A stretch of 64,000 nt of DNA. It comes from Primulina eburnea (taxonomy: Eukaryota > Streptophyta > Magnoliopsida > Lamiales > Gesneriaceae). The DNA is taken from contig NC_133101.1 of assembly GCF_022965805.1 (NCBI RefSeq), positions 48,564,342-48,628,341 of the forward strand, written 5' to 3'. Positions 43,701-53,959 of the stretch are shown piece by piece. Made by a program: the position numbers and the translations under genes. Under the pieces are notes generated by a model. It had not been told where the DNA came from. It saw only the letters and a list, made by a program, of their open reading frames with translations, and ran no database searches. How positions within the stretch are numbered: position 1 is the stretch's first letter; each line of letters begins with the position of its first letter.

Positions 43701-44711
43701 AACCCTTGCTCCATTGCCCATCCTCAGGAAGGTCTCACCCTCTCGGAGCCTCCTACTTCTTCCCATCACCTGCAAATCATTACAGAGATGTGAGCCACAG
43801 CCGGTATCCAATACCCAAGAAGTAGAGTTAATAGAGATATTCACTTCAATGTAGAACATACCTTTGGCAGAACCCTTCTGCGCAAGATATTCCCTGCAGT
43901 TACGCCTCCAATGTCCAGGCTTCTTGCACTGGTGACAGATGTCAACAGTCTTTTCAGCCTTTACTGGCGCGGCTGCCACAACGGGACTCGGAGTTTGCCT
44001 CTTCAAGGGCTCGCTCTTCTTGGGGCGCTTGAAAGAACGTTTCTTTCCTTTCCCAAGTGGACCGGTCTTCGTGCCAGATGAAGAGCCCACATAAAGAACC
44101 GGCTTTTCCTTCTTGATCGTGGACTCAAAAGTCACAAGCATATTGACCAACTCTTCAAGGCTGGGCTCGAGCTTGTTCATATTGAAATTCACCACAAAAG
44201 GATCGAACGAGTTCGGCAGTGACAACAGTAGCACATCCGTGGTCAACTCCGATGGCAAGATCAAATCCATGCCTACGAGCTTATCCACGAGCCCAATCAA
44301 CTTTAGGCCATGCTCATGGACCGAAGTCCCATCTCGCATGCGTAAAGTGATGAGCTCCTTTACTGTGGCATGCCTCAAAGGCCGAGTCTGCTCACCGAAG
44401 AGCTCCTTGAGGTGCATATGAATGTCAGCAGCATTCTTAGCATCCTCGAATCGCCTTTGCAGCTCATCGTTCATCGAAGCCTGCATATAACACTTCGCCT
44501 TCAAGTCATGGTCACACCATTCCTTGTAGGTCTGCAATTCCTCAGGAGTGCAGCCTATAGGAGCCTCAGCAGGGGGCGCCTCAGTCAGTGTATACGCGAT
44601 CTTCTCCGAGTTAAGGACAATCTTTAAATTTCTTAGCCAAGTGATATAGTTTGGTCCGGTTAGAATGTGTTTTTCGAGAATGACGGAAAACGGGTTGCGA
44701 ATTGATGACAT
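40779..44711 (-). CDS. E gag-pol polyprotein, intact
   Basis: 1310 residues from ATG 44711 (MSSIRNPFSV). The frame opens 42 codons earlier, but MSSIRN is the family-like Gag start and the upstream part is AT-rich leader. Domains in order: Gag capsid (about 1-205); basic linker; CCHC knuckle CHQCKKPGHWRRNC (259-272); protease loop VLDTGCGSH (Asp 302); integrase zinc set H442, H447, C473, C476; integrase triad D503, D566, E602 with the 35-residue spacing of the second pair; RT with WIYKRKLG, QMDVKTAFLNG, YGLKQASRSW and catalytic YVDD (983-986); RNase H (about 1150-1290) with GYTDSSFQSD, STTEAEYIAA and the KHVLRKYHILRE tail; end GLKYMGSWL. Gag-Pol is one frame, as usual for copia. All catalytic residues are in place. 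It would be made in the cytoplasm and cut by its own protease. Confidence 0.96.
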   Translation of the reverse strand: MSSIRNPFSVILEKHILTGPNYITWLRNLKIVLNSEKIAYTLTEAPPAEAPIGCTPEELQTYKEWCDHDLKAKCYMQASMNDELQRRFEDAKNAADIHMHLKELFGEQTRPLRHATVKELITLRMRDGTSVHEHGLKLIGLVDKLVGMDLILPSELTTDVLLLSLPNSFDPFVVNFNMNKLEPSLEELVNMLVTFESTIKKEKPVLYVGSSSGTKTGPLGKGKKRSFKRPKKSEPLKRQTPSPVVAAAPVKAEKTVDICHQCKKPGHWRRNCREYLAQKGSAKGMFYIEVNISINSTSWVLDTGCGSHLCNDLQVMGRSRRLREGETFLRMGNGARVAAKAVGDVYLCLNNDFNLVLRDVLYVPDLVKNIISISMLDIDGFSCLFSKGVCNIYKNECLVGTGELENNLYTLKLKDIPLNNVQTITTTNKRKQDTLNSAQLWHARLGHISSRRMNKLVGVGMFDMSDINALTTCESCLKGKMTKIPFKGHAERAKGLLDLIHTDVCGPLSITTKHGHAYFITFTDDHSRYGYVYLMKYKSEAFERFKEFRSEVEKQLGRSIKTLRSDRGGEYLSAEFQEYLRENGILSQWTPPATPQLNGVSERRNRTLMDMVRSMMGFTELPPSFWGYALETAALLLNHVHTKAVDKTPYEIWMGKPPKYSYFRIWGCPAYVKQVVGDKLDSRSILCYFVGYPRNSAGYYFYHPQETKVFVSRNATFLEREFLLDRKGEMIELEEVREAPTVVEPTPEKPSEEIQAPRRTERVSRPPVRYGLLLEEGLDEPNLGCDPRTFKEALSDADSSKWLEAMESEMNSMHSNQVWNLVDPPEGIVPIGCKWIYKRKLGADGKVLTFKARLVAKGYTQRQGVDYEETFSPVAMFKSIKILLAIAAWYDYEIWQMDVKTAFLNGDIKEEIYMSQPEGFTSIGSEHLVCKLQRSIYGLKQASRSWNLRFDSTIKEFGFTKNPEEPCVYKKVSGSAVTFLVLYVDDILLIGNDVGMLQSTKIWLASKFSMQDLGEASFVLGIQIYRDRSKRLLGLTQSTYIDTIVKRFSMDESKRGHLPMCHGVSLSKSMSPKTDAEIAAMTRIPYASAIGSIMYGMISTRPDVAFALSVVSRYQSNPGLPHWKAVKDILKYLRRTNKLFLVYGGGELKLEGYTDSSFQSDVDDSKSTSGFIFMLNGGAVSWKSSKQDSTADSTTEAEYIAASAAAKEAVWIRNFVQELGVIPNGVAPIPVMCDNTGAIAQAKEPRSHQKSKHVLRKYHILREIVERGEVSIDKVGSADNVADPLTKPLPGPSFEKHRESMGLKYMGSWL

Positions 44712-46492
44712 GTCAATAGATTGTACTGAAAAGTAAAACAGATAAATGTTAATGACTATTTTAAAATATTTAATAAGATATAAAGTTTGGACTTTTACTT
44801 TATAAATAATCGCTCCCACTGTTTTGACATTTTTCACTACCCTCTAGTGAAAACGGGAAACTCCTTTCCTCAGTAGGTACGTAAGGTCCAATTAGCGAAT
44901 TGTGATCCCGATTATACAGCCAATCACAATTCCTAGAAGGTAGTTTCCCAATTGCATCACAATACAACCCTTAACGTAAACTTTTGTCTCACGTTTGATT
45001 AGGACCCATTATAGACGTCGTTCATCTTTACGTGTCAAGCCTTACCCATCGATGTTGAACCTTAATGGACGGTCGCCATGAGTTCCCTCAATAATATGAG
45101 CCGAAATCATGAGAGTTCCACGTAGTTCACATCACCATGTCAATGGATGTCACAGCTTTCCGGCACTCAAGGCTCCCCCAATAATATGAGCCGAGCCCCG
45201 AGTACGGGTAGCGTTCATCATGCACCCATTGTCGATGGAAGACAAGGAAATTATAAACAAATTTATAATTCCCCTTTTCGGACTTGATATTAATTTTGAA
45301 TCTTATTCAAAATGAGGGTTTTTAATTTTGAAAGGTCTCATCATTAATTTTATTTTAAAAGCTCGCCATGTTTGATCGTATGTTTGCCGGATTCATGCAA
45401 CTTTGTTATTATAATAATAATAACGCACATACTCATTATTTATAACATATCATGCATATATTATAAATAGAAAACAATACAAGGATGATCAATTGCCCCA
45501 ACACTAATGGCCCGTGTGAGCCAAACACGGGCCTAGGTCCAATCCTAGGGTAAATGCACGGGATGCAATGCAACTAAACTATTACATTAGCATCCTATAT
45601 TACATGTCTTCGATCTTCATAATCACCAAGGCCACCATCTTCCAATCTTGATCTTCCCCTATTCTAATATTTACAATTAAATATCCATGGCACATAGGGA
45701 TACATCTCATGGGGGGTGGGAACGGGACATAAACCAAGCCCACTTTATAAATTGATAATTATTACAATCATACAACACAAATATCCTAGCATACACCTAG
45801 CAAATTGGGCTTGGGCTTTTGATCATCCTTCATGCATAATATCACATATCATACACCATCAATTAATTATCACTATAATTAATTGATCCAATATTATATA
45901 TCTTGATCCAATCACTAACCGCCACAATTATAAATTAAATTAACAAAGTACACAAACACCTTTGTTTACTTTCAAATTAATTTATTTATAATCGAATTTC
46001 TTGTAAATCACAATTTACTATAAATAATTAAAGTCCCACTTCAACTATTTATTTTATGAGAAAATATGTGCAACAATTGTAAATTTAAACTTAAGGGCCC
46101 AAAACTCATTTTCACCAAAATAGCTTGGCCCATTTAAATTTCACAAAATTATGTTGACCATCTAATGGCCCAACAACTCAAGGCCCATGACACTAAGATT
46201 GTCCAAAACACTTTTGGAAACCCTAGCCGTCATTGCCGTCGCCGGAGCTCCGTCGCCGGATTTCGGCAACAAAAAAAAATTTTTTTTTTTTTTATTTGAA
46301 AATCTGCACATTTCGGGCAGCCCCTTGGGCTGCCCCTCGGCAGCCCTCGGGCAGCCCCCGAAAAACTTATTTTTTTTTTTTGTTTTGTAAAAAATTCGGT
46401 CCTTGCATATTCTTTGCACAAAAATTCTCAAGCGGTTAGAAATCGATCTCAATACAATATTACGTAAATATAGCACAAAAACCGTAACCTTA
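44712..46492 (-). other. E 5' leader
   Basis: 1.8 kb between primer site and gag start, without a conserved ORF. It contains a GC-rich hairpin region (46315-46360), two oligo-T or oligo-A runs (about 46267-46293 and 46370-46382), and two copies of AATAATATGAGCCG (about 45091 and 45181, plus strand) about 90 bp apart. Long leaders of this kind are usual in Angela-type elements and hold packaging and translation signals. Confidence 0.7.
46315..46360 (-). repeat. GC-rich hairpin in E leader
   Basis: A perfect inverted repeat with 9-bp arms GGGCAGCCC (46315-46323) and GGGCTGCCC (46327-46335), loop CTT, followed by two more GGCAGCC units to 46360. It lies about 140-180 nt after the primer site in the sense RNA. 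Confidence 0.85.
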
Positions 46493-46504
46493 GCTCGGAT
46501 ACCA
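46493..46504 (-). other. E primer binding site (initiator tRNA-Met type)
   Basis: Sense TGGTATCCGAGC, two bases inside the 5' LTR edge. Confidence 0.9.
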
Positions 46505-46506
46505 CT

Positions 46507-48585
46507 TGAAAGCGGACCGGTTACGGAGGCCGGAAACGCAACGGAAGCGAAAATTAAAATTTTAAGAGCAAAATTTCGGCCCCCATGAAAAATGGTTTTG
46601 TGCAATATTTACAAAAACAAAACATACATAGGATGTTTTTAGAAATTTACCTATCAACTCCTTAGAGTTGATGAAATGGCTCCAACTTTGTTTAAAATAA
46701 CAAAGCTCTTGTTTTAGTAGAGAAATCTACAAGCTCCTTCTTTTCCCCTTCAAGAATAAGGCCCACCACTTGGCTATGTAAATCCCCTTAAGTTTTGCAC
46801 TAGAAAAACTTAAGGATTTATCAAAGAGAAGAATTTTTCTCCAAGAAAATGAAGAACAAAAGAAAGAAAAATTTGAGAGAAAAATCCCTCAAATTTTCGG
46901 CCAAGGAGAGATACAAGTGAGGGAGTGAAGTCTAGACTTGGGTGTGGGAAAAGTGGAAAAAGATGTTCCCCATGCCATGCATTATTTTATTAAAAAGTAT
47001 TGAAGTCTCTTCACCTCCCAAGCATGCAAACCCTACATGTCTCACTTATATATTATATGGTTTTTAACACATTAAAAACCATAGACTAAATTTTATTATC
47101 TCAAACACATTTGAGATAAATTAAATATTACTTGATTTTACTCAAGTCCCACTAGTTAAATAATTATTTAAATTGAGCTCTACAAGACTCAATATTATTT
47201 AATTAATTCAACACTTGAATTAATTTAATTATTTAGACTCTACTTGGTCCACTAGTGTTTAATTAATTCAACACTTGAATTAATTTAATTTAGTCCACAA
47301 CAATGTTTATGAAAATCACAATTTTCAACTACATTATTTACTTGGCCAAATTTTAATCTTAGGAACACTTCCATAAATTAAAATTTATATTTCTCTCATA
47401 GAAGTCATACTTCTAATTTTCTTTACGCTTATAAACACATTTATAAGCCGTTCAACACATTGAACTATTTTACTTCTCCTCGGGATTTACAAAGCAAGTA
47501 CTTGTGTGGCCCTCAATGGTTCATTGATACAACTAGCCGTGGGTTCACATCTCTATGTGATTCGGACTAAACATGTCCTTATTTGAGCATACCCCAATTG
47601 CTCCATTCTTACTTATCAACTCCTTGATAGTAAGAACGTCAGAACTCAAGTCTGATAGTACCCAACCAATCACGTTAAACGCCTAGCAGCATCGCTTACG
47701 TGATTCCCTAGGTATCACATGATAGTGCCTGCAAGAACCATTCAATTATGGTTAGCGTACAGTACGGTCCCTTCAACTCATATATCCCGACCGATTCGAC
47801 AACTATTGGTTTATCGAGAGTTGTCAATGAATCGATACTATGTGTCATGTCGTGGTTGCATCGATGGTGTAATCTATGAAACCCCTTTCATAATTACCAC
47901 CATACTCTGATCAGAGATTTCAACCCACACATACATGATAAACACATAGGATATCCATACCCGTAGGTAAGCGGTGAATCCCCGACCACAATGCATCGAC
48001 TCCTATATGTTTCGCCGTAACACCCAACCTTGCCACCTAATGACCCCATAAGAGTCGGTAAACAAGTCAAAGTGAAACGCTAGCACATAGAGTCTCAATG
48101 TTGTCCCGGGTCATAAGGACTAATTCTGTACAACCATAAACCAGGACTTTTCCACTCGATAAGTGAGAACCACTTGGAAAGTCCTTTTATGGAGGGTTGT
48201 TCAGTGCACTCTACAAGGAGCACCTATCTGCATGCTCGGACATCACAATGTCCCCTACCAATGAAACATGGTACTCACATCGCAGATACTAGTCTCTAAC
48301 TCGAGCGGCCTATATCCTTCTTAGTGGCGGCTGAATCGACTAGGAACGGTTTAGAATATACAGTATTCCAAATATGAGTTTCATGATACTCATCATATGA
48401 GCATCTCATATTCTTTCTACTATTTGTATATTCAAGGACTTTATCTATGCAACTAGCATGGGTATAAAGATAAAGATGCGCCAAATTAATAAATTCAAAT
48501 ATTATTAAAATAAAGATCGTTTATACAAAGAGTTTCATCGTGAACAGTCGGCCAACACTTGGCTCGACGTGCACCTACTCTAACA
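46507..48585 (-). repeat. E 5' LTR
   Basis: 2079 bp, nearly identical to 38685-40764; differences include one A deleted near 46550, and single substitutions near 46717, 47535, 47582 and 48106. A TATA-like box in sense is at about 47043-47057. Confidence 0.96.
47201..47285. repeat. Duplicated AT-rich palindrome in E 5' LTR
   Basis: Same two 25-bp inverted repeats as in the 3' LTR, at 47201-47225 and 47261-47285, unchanged. Confidence 0.9.
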
Positions 48586-48590
48586 GGTGT

Positions 48591-49257
48591 AGACGGTTCT
48601 CCTTCTCTTGTTTGCAACTCAAACTCATATGCCTTTAGATCAGCAAATAAATCGTGTAGTTCGACCTTATTCAGATCCTTTGATTCTCTCATGGCCATGG
48701 TCTTAACATCTCACTGCTTAGGAAGACCTCGGACCACCTTCAGCGTGATTTCTTTGTTTTAATACACTTTTCCAAGTGCATTCAGTTGATTTATGATGTT
48801 GCTAACTCTCTCATCATATTCGTTCATAGATTATCCTGTCTTCATTTTAATATTATCAAACTTCTGAACAGCTACTGAGAGTTTATTTTATTTGGTTTGC
48901 TCATTACCTTCGCAGAGCTGGATTAACTTCTCCTAGATTTTTTTTTTGCGGTCTTGCACATCTTTATCTTGCTGAAATTAATTTTATCCAGTGTTTTGTA
49001 CAAGATGTCTTTAGCCACATTGTCCAAATTGGTTTTTTTTATGTCTTCTTCTGTCCATTCTTCTTTGGGCTTTTCAATCCGGTGTGGTGCACCATCAGTT
49101 ATAGCAACAACAGTGTTTGCTTCAGTATTTTCATGGGCGCGTCAATGATAACGTACCATATATCATCATCTTTTGCAGCTAGATGAGCATGTATTTTAAT
49201 CTTCCAATCGTCAAATTCTTCTCTGGAAAAAATTGGAATTTTGTTGAAGGAAGACAT
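48591..49257 (-). pseudogene. S gag N-terminal part, broken
   Basis: ATG at 49257 gives MSSFNKIPIFSREEFDDWKI and HAHLAAKDDDIWYVI, the classic N-terminus of SIRE-type Gag (UBN2/DUF4219-like). Later, 48495-48698 reads LNKVELHDLFADLKAYEFEL, also a conserved Gag block, up to the E insertion at 48590. Frame breaks lie between, near 48840-49140. Joined across E, gag continues at 38679. Confidence 0.8.
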
Positions 49258-49303
49258 GGTAATAAGTTTTGTAGATAGGAATATTCAGGAACAAGATTCA
49301 ACT

Positions 49304-49315
49304 GCTCTAATACCA
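49304..49315 (-). other. S primer binding site (initiator tRNA-Met type)
   Basis: Sense TGGTATTAGAGC, with one change from the canonical TGGTATCAGAGC; two bases from the 5' LTR. Confidence 0.87.
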
Positions 49316-49949
49316 CTTGTTAGGATCGGTTGGGAGTGAAAAAGTGTTTAGAAGAGGGTGGTTGAATAAACAATTGACAATTTTCACAACTTCTTCGATT
49401 TATGAATCAGTTTAGTGATAAATTGAATTCGCGAATCTTGTTGTCAATTATAATCAGCTAACTTGATAAAAGTGCAGAAATAAAATGAAAGACAGATAGA
49501 ATAAAACTGACATTAAGGGACACAAGATTTGTGGATGTTCGGAGATTTCAAACACTCCTAAGTCACCCCTACACTACTAAGTCACCCCTTTTATATCGAA
49601 GATATAATATTTACTAAAAGACTTTAATCTATACAAATATTTGTACAAACCCACTTCAGTCTGGACTTAACACTGCCAAAACTGAAACTCTTGGTTACAA
49701 TACAATTTATCAGTACTCAAGTGATATGTAACTTCTTAGCACAACTGATCTCTATAAGATCGAATAATACAATAATAAGTGTTTGTGCTTTTAAGTTCAA
49801 TGTATATCCTGAAAGACATGAATGTGTATACTAGGCGTGAGCTTTTGAGATATTTTGAATTGAAAGAGTATGCACAGTGTTCTCCTTTTTAACTTGAAAA
49901 ATTTTGTAGCTTGATTACTCGATTACTCTTCTTCAACTGATCTTCTCGA

Positions 49950-49959
49950 CTATTTATAG
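49950..49959 (-). promoter_or_regulatory. S 5' LTR TATA box
   Basis: Sense CTATAAATAG, conserved in the 3' LTR. The likely core promoter of S. Confidence 0.72.
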
Positions 49960-50100
49960 ACTTTGCTTCCAACGGTGAAAATGAATGCATTTGAATCTTT
50001 ATATCCGTGGTATAGCCACATCAACATTCTTCTGACAGTCGTACACTGTGGCTTTTCTGAAATGCGACGTTCCCACTACATGTTGCAGTCTGCTCTTATA

Positions 50101-50362
50101 CAGTTGTCGGTTGATAGCTTTGTTCCTTAACTGATGACGTGACAAACTGATTTATCAGTTTTACGAAGCTGATAGGAATAACTGATTGCTCTAAACTGAT
50201 TGTAGTGTAGCTGATCAGTTCCAATTGATTATCCAGTTGAGTAAATAGTTCAGTTAGCTCAGTTCAGTTGCCTTTGATTATATGTGCACTAATCTTCAGT
50301 TCGGGCAACTTAACAATTTACGACTTTCTAGTTCAGTTATTCTCAGTTTTCTTGATCAGTTG
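50101..50362 (-). promoter_or_regulatory. CAGTT-rich segment in S U3
   Basis: I count about eleven CAGTT and four AACTG words in ~260 bp (plus strand), several as CAGTTG or CAGTTA, which fit the MYB core consensus CNGTTR. The segment lies 140-460 bp upstream of the TATA box in sense. The other LTR has a similar though diverged cluster at about 5770-5950. Confidence 0.65.
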
Positions 50363-50413
50363 TTCAACCTTTTCAAGCTCAATTTTTCAAACTCCGAAAT
50401 TAAGTTTCCAACA

Positions 50414-50527
50414 CAAAACATGATGATTGATATATGCAATATATCTAGCATCCTACAAAAGAACATGCATGCAAGGTGTTATCACATGTGTTGCAACACC
50501 CATGACAACATGTGTGAGCGATCATTA
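50414..50527 (-). other. Short piece of element D between S and C
   Basis: 114 bp lying between the S 5' LTR and the C TSD. It continues D beyond its pol stop codon once C is removed. It contains an inverted GGTGTT...AACACC arrangement but no ORF. It ends with CATTA, the C TSD. Confidence 0.6.
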
Positions 50528-53500
50528 TGTAGAACCCGAAAATCAGATTACGTATAAGCCATGCATAATTGCTAATATTTAAATTAAAATGAATTTTTAT
50601 AAATATATGAAGTGTTTAATTCATTTTATAATTGTTAAATTATGATTATTTATTTTAAGAGTAGATGGTTAGCTTTATCTTTTCAGGATAAATACGCGAG
50701 GTCGGGCCGGAGTTTGGAGATTAGAAATAAGATTAATAATAAGAAAATATTCCTAAATTTAAGTAAGTCAAGGAATAATTTAATTTAAAGAAAAAGAATG
50801 TTTTAGGATTTATTAAATTAATGGGAACTAAGTTATTAAATAGATTCTTTTAGGTTCCATATTTAATTAAAGCTTAAATTAAAATGTGAAAATAAATGAG
50901 GATGAATTAATCTAGAAATAATATATTCAAGAAATTAAACATAACATTTAAATACTTAAATTATAAACAATGCCATGTCATGCAAGAACTTATTCTAAAT
51001 TAATGTGGTAATTCATTAAAATGTATAATGAGTATTTAAAACCTTAAGAATTTAAAATATAAGAATTTAACAATATTTTACCATGCACAAATTAGTAACC
51101 TTCGGTCAAGCCATTTCAAAGGGTAGTAACTTTTCTTTTCAAAGCACCTCTAATGGGGCTACATGGTATATTCATTTCTTTAATCTTTTAATTCACTAAT
51201 TAGGATAGTTCTAACACCATAATTCACCTTAATTCTTCTTCAACCCATTAGCCTAACAAATTAATGTGTACATGCAACAAGAATAAGAACAAGAAACTCG
51301 GCCAGCTAGGGAATGAAGCAATTCAAATTCCCATTAAAAGCTTTCACTTGTAACTCTCAATTCAAACCATCTCTAATTGCACTTCATGGTGTATTCATTT
51401 CCTATTTTTAATTCACTAAGTAATAGTAAATTCAAATACTAAAATCCACATCATTTCCCTCAAGCCATTTCCTAAACAAATTAACGTGCACATGCAGTAA
51501 GAATAGGAAGCAAAAACCAACGGCAACTAGGGAAGGAATCATTTCAAAATCCATTCCACTTCTTGACTTGTAACCTCCACCTTAATGCACTTCAATACCC
51601 ATTTAACACCCCTTGAATCTTCACCTTCAGAACTTACAACCATAAGCTTCGAAAATAGCAGAGAACCAGCAGCATAGAATCGAGAGAATAGCAGCAGAAA
51701 TAAGAAAAGAGATCCAACTCCGTTTCGCCGCTCGTATTCGTCGTATTGATTTGTTTTTGTCAAAACAAATTCCAGGCATGTATATATTAGTTCTTTGCTC
51801 TTCAATCAAGTCATAATAGATATTTTAAATCAATATGTGATCAAGGTTTGGGAGGAAAAACGAAATATAGCAGCAACTACCCAAGAACTTCTGTACAGAA
51901 TTTTTATGTTTCCACTTTGTGTCTCACGTTTTTGGTTGGCTTGCTTTGTGGTTCAGGAGGTTGGTTCTTTTTCCAGGCACTCAATGCTGCTTCTAGGAAT
52001 GTTTTAGAGTGTGTTAGGGTGATATTGGTCCATTTTTTTACATCCATACATGCACAAACAAACAAATAACAGTAACTTTTCCATTGGTGCAGAATTTGGA
52101 TCAAAGTTTTATCATTTGTGTGGTTAAGGGGAGTATTCGAATCTTGGCTGCCCTAGGGACTGTAGCCACGGTTAGAACCCTCCCTTAACATGTCTAGGAC
52201 GTGACCAAGGTGTCCTTTCCAAGCTTGGTTCACAGATCCATTAGAATTTCACAACAACAACACAAGTTCATTTTGTTTCCTTCAAATTCTGTGTGTATGA
52301 ACGTTCGGGTTTTTGGAGATGTTGGATGAATTGTGGTTGGCTACTAGTCCGTAGCCATGGTTTATGCAACACTCCATCATGTCTAGATCGAGCCATGGTC
52401 GCTCAAATGGCCATTGGAATGATACAAACAACAAAACAATGCAATACATCACACTATACAGAAAGTGGCTCTCTCGGTTTTGAGCTGTGATTGTCCTAGG
52501 TGTTTGCTTGGTTTTTGGTTGGATTTTAGCCCTTAGACATGGTCCAAGCCATGACTTAGGATGTTGGTAAGAGTCCTTGGACGGTGGTTCAAGCCCATGG
52601 CCATAATTTTAAAGTTTGCTCCACAAACAAGCAAGCTGCTGCTGCTGTATTTTCTGCTTTTTGACAGCAGCTTTGGGTCACGGTTTTGGTGGTGGTTTGA
52701 GTTCTTGGTTCGCTTTTAGGCCATGGACTTGGACTGGACACTACCTTAATGAGTTAGGAAAGTCATGTTTTTGGCCGTTCACGATTTGGTCGAGTTTAGA
52801 GGTCGTACGAGAATTTACGGTGAAAGGTGCCAAAATGACTCTCGAAAGAGTGTTTTATGTTTTTGGATTCCTTTCACCTATTTTCGTGTTTTACAGTTAT
52901 GATGCATATTTTTTAGTATGTTTGGGTATTTTTAATTATGGTTAAACGTTGGTTTAATGTTGGTTCGGGTTGGTACGAAGCCATGATAAAAAAATCAAGT
53001 TATTGGTTCTAACCGTCTCGTTTTTAGTTCGATGGTTAAGTTTTTGTCAAGTTAAGATTTATTTCATGTGTCACATATTAGCATTAAGTCGCAGCAAGCC
53101 TGGGAACGATCCAACTCATCCGGTAAAATAAAGTTATATTTATATTACGTGCATAAAAATTATAAATGTTTATTTTTGAGATATATGCGATATGTCTTGT
53201 GGCCACCTTACGTTTATGGTTTTGGAAGTCGGTAGGCGCAACCGAGGACCTCTCCGCCCGGTGACTTACAACCGGTTTATATTATGTATGGGTACAGACA
53301 TCCAGTCCAAGGGCTGTGATTCATCTCTACCGCCCAGTATACTGTGGTTTAGTCTGATCAGGCGCTTACGTTATGTTATGAGCCACTTGCTTAGAAAAAT
53401 TATCTCTACCAGAAAAATTATGCTATGTAATGACAAAGCTCTATGGAGCAAGCTTTTACGCATGATTTTCAGAGATGCACGTAGATATAATTATTCATGA

Positions 53501-53945
53501 TACGATTTTCAGCATACGCTTTACGATACTTTTTTTTTACGTTGCATGCGATTTTATGATATATATTACTTGTAATTCACGATATATATATGTTGAGTCT
53601 TTAGACTCACTAGACTTGATTGTTGTAGGTACTGATGAGGTTGAGACGGAGGGCGTAGACCAGTGAGTTATCTTGTCGCAGCAGTAGAACACCCGAGGAC
53701 CTCATATGTTGGTTTATGCACCTTTTATTTTTCAAACTCAGTTTTAATACGTTGGGTTATTTTTAAATTGTTGTTTACGTTGGATTATTTTTAAATTGTT
53801 GATTGAAAACAATATTTTCTTCCGCTGTTATTTTAAAGTTAAAATTATTTACATGTTCATTTTATAAATGAGACAAGATAATTATTTATTTAGAAAAAAT
53901 TTTTAAATTCCGCAAAAATACGAATACGAAATACGGGCCTTTACA
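50528..53945 (+). repeat. C 5' LTR
   Basis: 3418 bp. It contains a TGAGTC-TTTA-GACTCA dyad at 53594-53609 and blocks shared with LTR B. Short ORFs on both strands (such as 51539-51805, 51795-52007, 52616-52945) occur in both LTRs but show no domain or codon structure; I do not call them genes. Confidence 0.94.
53594..53609. promoter_or_regulatory. Conserved dyad TGAGTC-TTTA-GACTCA in C LTR
   Basis: An inverted repeat with 6-bp arms, also at 59651-59666 in the other LTR (spacer TTTT) and at 33410-33425 in LTR B, within a longer conserved island ending in GATTGNTGYAGGT. The half sites resemble bZIP/GCN4-type sites. Confidence 0.6.
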
Positions 53946-53947
53946 GT

Positions 53948-53959
53948 TGGTATCAGAGC
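53948..53959 (+). other. C primer binding site (initiator tRNA-Met type)
   Basis: TGGTATCAGAGC two bases after the 5' LTR; perfect match to the usual site. Confidence 0.93.

Larger units (their letters stand above)
38685..48585 (-). mobile_element. Element E: intact young Ty1/copia retrotransposon (Angela/Tork-like)
   Basis: 9901 bp, minus strand. LTRs 38685-40764 (3') and 46507-48585 (5'), TSD GGTGT at 38680-38684 and 48586-48590, primer site, 1.8-kb leader, one uninterrupted gag-pol, polypurine tract. I count about six differences between LTRs over ~2080 bp, so insertion was recent. It sits in the gag of S. Lineage is judged from the style of the integrase and RT blocks and the long LTR; the copia assignment itself is certain. 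The only autonomous candidate in the window. Confidence 0.95.
5311..50413 (-). mobile_element. Element S: SIRE/Maximus-like Ty1/copia retrotransposon, heavily interrupted
   Basis: A minus-strand copia whose parts are spread across the window: 5' LTR 49318-50413, primer site, gag (48591-49257 and 37990-38679), protease, integrase, RT-RNase H down to about 34530, an antisense ORF family (28998-34362), an env-like sense ORF (25589-28417), polypurine tract (5978-5990) and 3' LTR (5311-5977, its other part outside the window). The copia order PR-IN-RT, an extra ORF after pol, and blocks such as GLKQAPRAWYE and NWINAIQEEL fit the SIRE/Maximus lineage. Insertions E, MITE, B, A and B' interrupt it. 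All its ORFs are damaged. Confidence 0.8.
49318..50413 (-). repeat. S 5' LTR
   Basis: 1096 bp, plus strand TGTTAGGATCGG to TTTCCAACA. It matches 5311-5977 over the visible part. Sense U3 (50101-50362) is rich in AACTG/CAGTT words, followed by the TATA box at 49950-49959. Flanking CAAAA (50414-50418) would be the TSD, but its partner is outside the window. Confidence 0.9.

Noticed and set aside
40935..44627. Many plus-strand ORFs of up to 145 codons across 40935-44627
   Set aside because: Shadows of the intact E gag-pol on the other strand.
46187..46605. ORFs with Phe or Lys runs near the E 5' LTR edge
   Set aside because: Produced by oligo-T and GC hairpin sequence of the leader; overlap on both strands and cross the LTR boundary.
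51539..52945. Several ORFs in the C 5' LTR, conserved at 57590-58793
   Set aside because: Conservation comes from the LTR pair; overlapping on both strands and ending at different places in the two copies.
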